64,000 nt of DNA from Brachypterus glaber. Its lineage: Eukaryota; Arthropoda; Insecta; Coleoptera; Kateretidae. The translations under genes and the position numbers were made by a program. Under the pieces are notes generated by a model. It saw only the letters and a program-made list of their open reading frames with translations, was not told the origin of the DNA and made no database searches. This document shows positions 1 to 10,900 of the stretch, piece by piece (the first letter of the stretch is position 1; each line of letters starts with the position of its first letter). The stretch covers positions 6,549,340-6,613,339 of the forward strand of contig OY294050.1 of assembly GCA_958510825.1 (NCBI GenBank). Reading direction: 5' to 3'.

Positions 1-337
1 ATCGATACTTGGCTATTCATGTTTTTAAAAATATCACATTCAAATATATCCAGATATTTTAGTGTATGATGACATATTTATTGTAAAATTGTATGTACTT
101 TTTCTTAAACAATAAATATTATTATTATTATTATTACTAATCGTTAACCTCGTTGAACTTATATTTTTTATGAGCTAGTTTTTTACTGTATAATTATCTG
201 GACGTTTAACCACCGGTTAATTACACGTTTTGCCACGCTTAATCGGAACACTTACTTACCCCCAATTAAGTGTTTAAAATTTAAACACTTAAACTTTAAA
301 TATTAAAACTTAAGGGATACAATGTTATATCTCTTTA
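1..337. other. AT-rich flank, no gene seen
   Basis: AT-rich sequence with a short (ATT)n run near 117-137. No open frame, splice-flanked exon or clear repeat boundary was recognised. Confidence 0.6.
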
Positions 338-1131
338 GGGCTCGTCCATAAATTACGTCTCACATTTTTAGCCATTTTTTGACCGCCTTTCTCCCCCTTG
401 TAACAAAGTGCTCGAACAAAGTGTTACAATGCGTCTGATATAGATGGATATAAGAACAAAGAATAAATACTTAAAAAAATAAAAAATTATAGAATATATT
501 CTATATATTAAATATAAATATTACTCAAAAACTAAAAGAGATTTTTAAGATCTGCAAAAAGCATGGAATATAATAATATGTTTGATTATATTGTGGCACA
601 AACTAGACGCCTGGCAGTCTGGGCGTCGCGACTATAACATGTTTTTTAGCGATGTAACGCCCAATTCTAAGCATTTTTTCTTAGGCTAAAATTTTTATCT
701 TTACTGTTCCGAGATGTTTGACATTTTGGCTGAATACGTCAAAATGAAACAACCTGAAAAAATACTTTTTATTTTCTAGAATCGTTTTTCAACAAAAATT
801 TAGTTATACAAAAAAATACTACCGATACATCACATAATTTAAAATAAATAAATTAATTGATGTAGGATTACTAAAGAAGTTTCCCTATTGAAAATGACGG
901 GTCTGCGCAGGTATAAATGTTGCATAGACCGGACTTGAGCGGGTGAATTTTATCCGCTCAAGTCCGGTTTATGCACCATTTATACCCGCCCAGACCCGTC
1001 ATTTTTAGCAGGGTTGATTTATATATTTTGAGAGGTCACACTAGCTTATAAATTCCCCACACCCCTGTCATAAAGTGTCACAACTTCGAGAACCCCCCCC
1101 TAAAAGTGTGACATCATTTATGGATGAGCCT
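338..1131. mobile_element. TIR element upstream of the receptor gene
   Basis: The left end begins GGGCTCGTCCATAAATTACG and the right end is its imperfect reverse complement (CATTTATGGATGAGCC at about 1115-1130). The sub-terminal parts are also related, with C-rich patches and TGTAACA/TGTGACA motifs. Left flank TTTA and right flank TATTA give at best a degraded TTA-type duplication. The end sequence resembles the PIF/Harbinger-like elements elsewhere in the window. No transposase frame is visible. A second, younger hairpin is nested at 883-1013. The element ends about 120 bp before the receptor start codon, so it may contribute to the promoter region (inference). Confidence 0.6.
883..1013. mobile_element. 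Palindromic MITE nested in 338-1131
   Basis: An almost perfect inverted repeat of about 131 bp. It starts CCCTATTGAAAATGACGGGT and ends with the mirrored ATGACGGGT reverse complement plus TTTTTAGCAGGG. The arms meet near 950 around CTTGAGCGG..CCGCTCAAG. It is a foldback MITE without coding capacity, and its flanks (TT) are too short to name a superfamily. Confidence 0.7.
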
Positions 1132-1175
1132 ATTACATTATAGCAGTAATAAATACCATATCCCCTTAAAATGGG

Positions 1176-1252
1176 AAGATATATAAATAATATTATACTT
1201 ATTATAACATCATTACAAATCAAACTGTTATAAAGATATCTTTCTTAAAAAT
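1176..1252 (+). promoter_or_regulatory. Possible core promoter of the receptor
   Basis: TATATAAAT at about 1180-1188 lies some 65-70 bp before the ATG at 1253 and could act as a TATA element. In DNA this AT-rich such a match is expected by chance, and no initiator or transcript evidence is available, so this is only a candidate. Confidence 0.2.
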
Positions 1253-1826
1253 ATGGATAGAAATTCTAATATTCATAAAGTTTCAAAATTAATATTGATC
1301 GCTATAGGCATCTGGCCTGCAGAAACTTTCAAAAATGAAACTATCGCTAAAATTTATAAAACGTATAAGAAATTTCCTTTTTGGATATTCATTTTCTTTA
1401 ATATATTGCAATTGTTCGAAGTCGTGAGTATATTTGGAAGAGGATTATTTTTGGAAATCACTGAAGTTTTCATTTTTCTCTTTACACATATGTTATATAA
1501 ATTTTATAAATTACGATCTAAGCAAACCGAATATTTATTTTCCCACGTGGCTAAGCAAGAGGCAAGAATACTAAAAAGTGTGGACGAGGAATTAAAGAAA
1601 ATTTATTTAACGTATTGCGAAAAGTCAAGGAATTTAGGATTTTTTTTTCTGTTTTTGAGTCTTTTTACTGATTTTATATTTACCATTACTACAATGTTGC
1701 AATTCATTATTTTCTGGGACACAGAGCTAAAAGCCAACGAAACCAGGCCCTTGCCCCTTCGGCACTGGACGCCATATAACACTAACAATTACTATTTATA
1801 TACATATATCTTTGATATGATTTCAG
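1253..1826 (+). CDS. Odorant receptor exon 1 (residues 1-191 plus 1 nt)
   Basis: Encodes the cytoplasmic N-terminus and TM1-TM3, ending ..YIFDMIS plus the first base of a Gly codon. The donor is a consensus GTAAGT at 1827. Read-through would add an unrelated tail to the stop at 1910-1912, so the open frame past 1826 is intronic. Confidence 0.95.
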
Positions 1827-2866
1827 GTAAGTGTAAGACCACTTATGTTTCGGATCAAGTTGAATACCTTAGAATGTTATACTTTTGCTTGAGTAAAAAA
1901 TGTTTATGGTGATGCTATGCTTCTTTTTATTTTTGTTTTTTTCGAGAGTTTTTTATTTTATCTAGTAATAATATTAGTCCAGTAAAATAACAAATGTAAA
2001 TTGCAATAAATGTACACGGGTTTATATTTTAAAAGGTAGTAGTGGATGGCAACAGAACACTCCTGTTAGTTTTTCACCCGGTGGTTTGCGTAAGGGTTGT
2101 CCGCTATCTTGAATTTTAGGGGTGAGTTGCTTAATATGTATCCTACGATAAAAATGCATATAACCAATTTTGTTAAGGAGGAAATTTTAAACAATTTTTG
2201 TTTGGATAATTTTTTTAATATATTAATAACAATCGAGTTAATTCAAAAAAAGTCATGTTGGAGGTGAAATTGTTTTTCTCAGCCAAATTATTCACCGGAG
2301 GGTAAAAGTGGTTATGACCAAAGTTGTAGCTCTTGAAATCCTCTATAAGCTCCATAAATTATAAATTTTCAAAGGTACTTTGGTACGGTTACAGAGGGCA
2401 TAATTCGAATTTCAGCGTCCACTGTAACCGTAAAAAAAACATTTATGAAAATACATAATATATAAAACTTATAAAAAATTTTAAGAGCTATAAGTTTGCT
2501 TATAATTATATATTTAATGAATAATTAGGCTAAAAAATCGAAAAAAACAATTTCACCCCCAACTTGGCCAATAATAAATATTTATAACTCGCTTGTTATT
2601 AATATATTAAAATAATTATCTAAACAAACATTTTTGGAAATTTTCTCCTTAACAAAATTGGTTATATGAATTTTTATCGTAAGATGCATATTTAGCGAGA
2701 TAACCGCACTCACCCCTAAAATTCAAGATACCGGACACCCCTTACGCAAATCACCCAGTGAAAACTAACAGGTGTGTTCTGTTACTATCCACTACTACCC
2801 TTTAAAATATCAGTCCGTGTACATTTATTATATATTATATTATAGGAATATCTCGTTATTTGACTC

Positions 2867-2902
<36 letters not shown>

Positions 2903-5900
2903 GTAGAACTATCAATAGGAGGCCCGATACATAGCATAGGTGATTCGAAGCCCGGGTTTAGGGGCAAGGAAAAAAGATATATGTGTAACGCTAATACGAG
3001 TCCCTATTATATTTTCCGGTCATAGCAAGCCCAAATGCATATTTTTTTGATTTTTCACAGTTATTTGAAGCCCTGCGATGTTGCCAATATTTCCTACTTA
3101 TAAATTCGATATAATAATTATTTAAGTTGTCTTTGTATGAAAGTTTAACGCTTGTTTTTTAATGATAAATGAATAATATTGTTATAAAAGTAGTTTTTAT
3201 TTTTAATATTTAAAATGTTTAAAATGTAATGAAACTATTTTGTTTTTTATTAAAAAAGTGATGTTTTGGTCTGGTGTAAAAAAATATCAACATAATTTGG
3301 AATTAGTTTCAAAGGGGGAAGTCACCCTTGAATATTGTTCGATGGGGTTGAAATTTTATGATGGGATGCAGAAAGGTCCCTTAAGTCAGCATAAAAAATT
3401 TTATACCGATCGGATAATTTCAAGTACTCGTTTTTTACTATTCCTCAGAAAAAATCGTTTCGGAGGCGTAAACCAACCCTAAATATTTTCCAATGGGGTT
3501 GAAATTTTAGGATGGGGTGCAGGAAAGTCCTTTAGGTCAGCATAAAAAATTTCAGCTCGATTGGAAAATTTAAAGTACTCGTTTTGTTTCATTCCGCAGA
3601 TAAAAATCGTTTCGCAGGCGTAAACCAACCCTAAATATTTTCTGATCGGGTTATAATTTTAGGATGGGGTGCAAGAAGGTGCCTAAAGTCAGCGTACAAA
3701 ATTTTAGACTGATCGGATAATTAAAAGTACTCTTTTTTTACCCTTCCGCAGGAAAAAATCATTTCACAGGCGTAAATCAACTTAAAATATTTTCCGATCG
3801 GGTTATAATTTTAGAATGGGGTGCAGGGTGGTACCTAAAGTCAGCATACAATATTTCAGCCTGATCTGATAATTTAAAGTACTCGTTTTTTTACCATTCC
3901 GCAGAAAAAAATCGTTTCGTAGGCGTAAACCAACCCTAAATATTTTCATATGGGGTTGAAATTTTAGAATGGGGTGCAGGGAGATCCCTAAAGTCACCAC
4001 AAAAAATTTCAGCCCAATCGAATAATTTAAAGTTCTCTTTTTTTACCGTTCCGCTGAAAAAAAAAATGGTTCAAAGGGGGAAGCCACCGTTAAATATTGT
4101 CCGATGGGGTTAAAATTTTAGGATGGGGTGCAGGAAGGTCTGTAAAGTCAGCATACAAAATTTCAGCCCGATCGGATAATTTAAAGTACTCGTTTTTTAC
4201 CATTCCGCAGAAAAAATCGTTTCGGAGGCGTAAACCAACCCTAAATATTTTCCGATGGGGTTAAAATTTTAAAATGGGGTGCAGGGAGGTCCCTAAAGTC
4301 GCCGTAAAAAATTTCAGCCCGATCGGATAATTTAAAGTTCTCGTTTTTTACCATTCCGCAGAAAAAAATCGTTTCGCAGGTGTAAACCAACCCTAAATAT
4401 TTTCCGATGGGGTTGAAATTTTAGGATGGTGTGCAGGGAGGTCCCTAAAGTCACCACAAAAATTTTCAGCCCAATCGGATAATTAAAAGTTCTATTTTTT
4501 ACCGTTCCGCTGAAAAAAAATGTTTCAAAGGGGGAAGCCAGCCTTAAATATTGTCCGATGGGGTTCAAATTTTAGGATGGGGTGCAGGAAGGTCTCTTGA
4601 GTCAGCATACAAAATTTCAGTATGATCGGATAATTTAAAGTACTCGTTTTTTACCATTCCGCAGAAAACATCGTTTCGGAGGCGTAAACCAACCCTAAAT
4701 ATTTTCCGATCGGGTTATAATTTTAGAATGGGGTGCAGGGGGGTACTTAAAGTTAGCATAAAAAAATTCAGCCCGATCGGATAATTTAAAGTACTCGTTT
4801 TTTACCATTCCGCAGAAAAAAATCGTTTTGCAGGCGTAAACCAACCCTAAATATTTTCAGATGGGGTTGAAATTTTAGAATGGGTTGCAGGAAGATCCCT
4901 AAAGTCACCACAAAAAATTTCAGGCCAATCGGATAATTTAAAGTTCTCTGTTTTTACCGTTCCGCTGAAAAAAAATGTTTCAAAGGGGAAGCCACCCTTA
5001 AATATTTTCCGATGGGGTTTAAATTTTAGGATGGGGTGCAGGAAGGTCTCTTAAGTCAGCATAGAAAATTTCAGTCCGATCGGATAATTTAAAGTACTCG
5101 TTTTTTACCATTCCGCAGAAAACATCGTTTCGGAGGCGTAAACCAACCCTACATATTTTCCGATCGGGTTATAATTTTAGAATGGGGTGCAGGGTGGTAC
5201 CTAAAGTCAGCATAAAAAATTTCAGCCCGATCGGATAATTTAAAGTACTCGTTTTTTACCATTCCGCAGAAAAAAATCGTTTTGCAGCAGTAAACCAACC
5301 CTTAATATTTTCAGATGGGGTTGAAATTTTAGAATGGGGTGCAGGAAGATTCCTAAAGTCACGACAAACAATTTCAGGCCAATCGGATAATTTTAAGTTC
5401 TCTTTTTTAACCGTTCCGCTGAAAAAAAAATGTTTCAAAGGGGAAGCCACCGTTAAAATTTTCCGATGGGGTTAAAATTTTAGGATGGGATGCAGGAAGG
5501 TCTGTAAAGTCAGCATACAAAATTTCAGCCCGATCGGATAATTTAAAGTACTCGTTTTTTACCATTCCGCAGAAAAAATCGTTTCGGAGGCGTAAACCAA
5601 CCCTAAATATTTTCTGATGGGGTTGAAATTTTAGAATGGGGTGCAGGGAGGTCCCTAAAGTCGCCCTAAAAAATTTCAGCCCGATCGGATAATTTAAAGT
5701 TCTCGTTTTTTACCATTCCGCAGAAAAAAATCGTTTCGCAGGCGTAAACCAACCTTAAATATTTTCCGATGGGGTTGAAATTTTAGGATAGGGTGCAGGG
5801 AGGTCCCTAAAGTCACCACAAAAATTTTCAGCCCAATCGGATAATTGAAAGTTCTATTTTTTACCGTTCCGCTGAAAAAAAAATGTTTCAAAGGGGGAAG

Positions 5901-7946
5901 CCACCCTTAAATATTGTCCGATGGGGTTCAAATTTTAGGAAGGTCTCTTAAGTCAGCATACAAAATTTCAGTCCGATCTGATAATTTAAAGTACTCGTTT
6001 TTTACCATTCCGCAGAAAACATCGTTTCGGAGGCGTAAACCAACCCTAAATATTTTCCGATCGGGTTATGATTTTAGAATGGGGTGCAGGGTGGTACCTA
6101 AAGTCAGCATAAATAATTTCAGCCCGATCAGATAATTTAAAGTACTCGTTTTTTACCATTCCGCAGAAAAAAATCGTTTTGCAGGCGTAAACCAACCCTA
6201 AATATTTTCAGATGGGGTTGAAATTTTAGGATAGGGTGCAGGGAGGTCCCTAAAGTCACCACAAAAATTTTCAGCCCAATCGGATAATTGAAAGTTCTAT
6301 TTTTTACCGTTCCGCTGAAAACAAATGTTTCAAAGGGGGAAGCCACCCTTAAATATTGTCCGATGGGGTTCAAATTTTAGGATGGGGTGCAGGAAGGTCT
6401 CTTAAGTCAGCATACAAAATTTCAGTCCGATCGGATAATTTAAAGTACTCGTTTTTTACCATTCCGCAGAAAACATCGTTTCGGAGGCGTAAACCAACCC
6501 TAAATATTTTCCGATCGGGTTATAATTTTAGAATGGGGTGCAGGGGGGTACTTGAAGTTAGCATAAAAAAATTCAGCCCGATCGGATAATTTAAAGTACT
6601 CGTTTTTTACCATTCCGCAGAAAAAAATCGTTTTGCAGGCGTAAACCAACCCTAAATATTTTCAGATGGGGTTGAAATTTTAGAATGGGTTGCAGGAAGA
6701 TCCCTAAAGTCACCACAAACAATTTCAGGCCAATCGGATAATTTAAAGTTCTCTGTTTTTACCGTTCCGCTGAAAAAAAATGTTTCAAAGGGGAAGCCAC
6801 CCTTAAATATTTTCCGATGGGGTTTAAATTTTAGGATGGGGTGCAGGAAGGTCTCTTAAGTCAGCATAGAAAATTTAAAGTACTCGTTTTTTACCATTCC
6901 ACAGAAAACATCGTTTCGGAGGCGTAAACCAACCCTAAATATTTTCCGATCGGGTTATAATTTTAGAATGGGGTGCAGGGTGGTACCTAAAGTCAGCATA
7001 AAAAATTTCAGCCCGATCGGATAATTTAAAGTACTCGTTTTTTACCATTCCGCAGAAAAAATCGTTTCAGAGGCGTAAACCAACCCTAAATATTTTCCGA
7101 TGGGGTTGAAATTTTAGAATGGGGTGCAGGGAGGTCCTTAAAGTCGCTGTAAAAAATTTCAGCCCGATCGGATAATTTAAAGTACTCTTTTTTTACCGTT
7201 CCGCTGAAAAAAAATTGTTTTAAAGGGGGAAGCCACCCTTAAATATTGTTTGATGGGGTTGAAATTTCATGATGGGGTGCAGAAAGGTCCCTTAAGTCAG
7301 CGTACAAAATTTCAGCCCGATCGGATAATTTAAAGTACTCTTTTTTTACCGTTCCGCAGGAAAAGATCGTTATTTCCCACTGTGAATCCCACGAGAGTCC
7401 GTTAACGGAACTTGATAGACAGTTTTTTTCTTACAATAAAAACTCTTTGAAATATAGAAAATATTTAAAGTTATTTATTGAATTTAGGTATGTTACGTTA
7501 ACTTACCTTGAGCTTTTAAAGCAAGCTCTAATATCTTCTTAGACCTATTCATTTCTTCTTTAACAAGCACATGACCACAAAAGATTTAGCGCCAATTAAT
7601 ACTACAGTGCTGAACAATTTAAGTTGAAGTAGTCAACAACGTTGCCAAATCTTAGGGACTCATATCATATGACAACTACATAAAAATACATGCAACATAC
7701 AGTTCTACTGTGTCGCCATCTAGTTCAACTTCCGTGAACACAGGCGCGTATATTTTGATGGGTATTAGAATAATAGGAAGCCCTGGGCAATTTTTCAAGT
7801 CTTCTTCTTCTACTATATTTAAGGTCCAATAAAACGATATACACTATAAAAAATTCGAAGCCCAAAACCGGGCCTCGTATGTCGGTAGTGGGCTTCGTAT
7901 CGCAGGTCGAACATGCAATTTCGGGCTCCCTATTGATGGAATATGA

Positions 7947-7986
<40 letters not shown>

Positions 7987-10900
7987 CTTAACAAAATAAA
8001 TTAGGCGTTTTTTTTTAGGTTTTTATACTGCAGTATTTTATATAACAAATAACGTATGTATTGTGGTATTTATGTACTTTGCAACAGGAACATTAAAAAT
8101 TATACAACACTGCTTAAAAAATTTTAAAAAATATAAACGTTTTATTGAGACACATTTTAAAGTAACTAAGGACAAATCATCACAATTTCTTTTGAGTATG
8201 ATTATCAGAGAGCATCAAGAAATTATTCGGTAAGGGGCTGTCCATATATTACGTAACGCAATTTTTCAAAAAAATTGACCCCCTTCCCCCCGGTGTAACA
8301 AACTGTCACATTTACCAACACCCCCCCCTCCCCCCTGTGTAACGCGTAACAATATAAAAATTTGTATTTTTTTTTCTAACATATCTTGATACAGAATTCC
8401 GCATAATGCAAGACGGTAAATAGACAGTGTAAAAATGATACATATTTATTATAATAATACATATAGCACTTAATGTACTTAAACGAAAAAATCACTCAAA
8501 CCTTAAAAAAATATTCATAATCAATATCACACAGGGAAAAAATAATTAAATTTATTAAATTCCGTTACGTAACGTTTATCTAGACCCCCCCTTCCCCCTG
8601 TCACAAAATGTAACAATTTCTCTGACCCCCTCCCCCCCCCTAGGCGCGTTACGTAATATATGGACAGCCCCTAAGTGGTAAAGTCATAGTACGGTAGTCG
8701 GAGTCAAAATAGATTCAATATTTATTTAAACTTACCCCGGGTTTAGGTACTATAAGTTAATGGTAAAAAAAAAATTTAAGAACAAGCTTTTATTCAAGTG
8801 CACTAAAAAAAAATAAACTTTCAAGTAAATCAAACCCATCATTTTGTTACCTTATACAATTTTATATGATATACACAGGGAAATCTCGCGACAAGCTTTT
8901 CACCCCGGTCTGGAAACGATTTTTAGCCCAACTTTCACATACAAGTAACCCAAGTTTTTTTTTTCATATTTTAATTATTTAGAGCTTTGGCATCTTTTTA
9001 AGACCAAATTTAAAAAAGTCTATACATGCGATTTTGAGAAAAACGATTTTCATTTGTTTTAACAAAAAAAAATGATACATTTAAAAATTATTTTAGATAT
9101 TTAGATTTTACGTCAAAAAGTGAGAAAAAAGTTTTTATAGACGTTTGAGCTAAATTGCTTTTTAAGGGAGCTAGCGTACTTTTAAAGGACATTTTTAGAA
9201 TATTAACGGTTTAACTTATTAACATGAAATTTTTACTGAACTATAGAACCAATAAATTTAAGCATTTAAAGTTTTATTAAAATTAAGTTTTTGACCAAGG
9301 CCGTAGATAATGGGTGCCTCATAATTTATATGTAAAACTTTAAGTCCACCCCTGGTTAAATATTTATTTTTTTTATGTCATAAAATGATAATGTTTATTG
9401 GTTGCATACTACAGTAAAAATTTCAAGTCAATATTCTAAAAATGTCCCTTAAACGTCTTTTGAAGTCGCTTAAACTGAATCTTAAATTTTTTTTATAAAT
9501 CCACTCTGAGGGGCGGGAGTAGTTTTCGTGAAAATTTGTTCATTGGGATTTTTAAGGTTGCTGAAAGTGAATCTGATAATAAAAAATCTATTTATTGCGC
9601 GGAGGTGAAAACTGGGAAAGTTTTTTTACTGGGCAGTGTATTTTTAGATTTATAGAAGAGTTTAGCGACTCACAAAACCTGCCAAATTTGATGGAGTATT
9701 TTATATTTTCAATGCAATTGGCAGCTATAGGAGTTCGGTTCATACTTGTAAGTAATAACTATAGGGCGAAATTGAGGTACTGATATTCAAGAATACAGGG
9801 TCGGATTTTATTCAAATAAAAAATTGATAAAGTTTAATACAAATTTAATTTAATAAAAAAGTAAAGTAACATTAATCATAACTAATTAATAATTATGGAC
9901 ACACGAAACTATAAAATAAATATATAAAATACTATATTTTTAATTTAATGTTTGAATGGAAATTATAAAATTATTAGAATGTGGGTCTGATATCAATACC
10001 TCAACTTCGTCCTATAGTAATAACCAAAGAACTTTTACCTCAAGAAGTTATTTCAGACCAATGTTTATGAAGGTGTCATCTTTTTGTTTGTTTACATAAA
10101 CGTACGCGATATTGCTTCTGATGTAAACATAAGTATCGCTAGTTTTGACCTTCTGGTAACCAGAGCGACGTTGCGTAATTTTCACTTTATCATTATGATA
10201 AATTTTTATACCTACATTAAAATTTTAAAAAACTACTATACTACGACACTATAATTATGTTTGATAATGTAATATAATTAAATTTATTAAAATTAAACTA
10301 CTAGTTCATATAAAACTCAAATAAAACTAATATTTCTTAAAATTTACAATAAAATATATAAAGCAGGTATTGCAACCGGCAACACTGTATTGCTTGACAA
10401 GGTTTACGACATTAGACTGTAAGTTTACACATTCTTCCTCTCTCTTTTCGCGTACTAAGTGTAAACAATAGTCACTCCCCACCAGCCCCTCACCGTAGTT
10501 GGTTCACGCTTCAAACAAAGCATACGGTAGATTTCATCATGTTCATTCTTGAGGTAAAAGTTCTTTGGGAACCGTACTTAAAATACGTGACACATGGAAT
10601 AGGGGGTAGTGCTTGGCATTACAATGCGCGCTATATTATTTTTAAACAATTAAAAATGGTTTGTTTTTTTTACTGGGGGGAGGGAGATCAAAGTTTGCAT
10701 TACGTATTTAAAGTATGACCCCTTATAAAATATATTATATATGACTCCTTATTATTATTAGTATGACGCCTTATAAAATATATTATATATTATTATATTA
10801 TATTTAAAAAAACATATTTTAGGTTGAAATAAATATGATTATGATGTTTAACTTATGTCTGGTATTGGTTAATCTAAATCAAGTTTTTATTATTTATGGG

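Noticed and set aside
1827..1912. Continuation of the receptor exon 1 frame to a stop at 1910-1912
   Set aside because: Family similarity ends at the GTAAGT donor, and phase and homology continue at 8019.
3240..6589. Many 60-80 codon frames on both strands (for example 4332-4568 -, 6137-6373 -, 6356-6589 +)
   Set aside because: All are periodic translations of the ~151 bp satellite; similar peptides recur at monomer spacing.
3307..7372. CRISPR-like or prokaryotic repeat array
   Set aside because: Monomers are directly adjacent ~151 bp units without unique spacers, in an insect intron.
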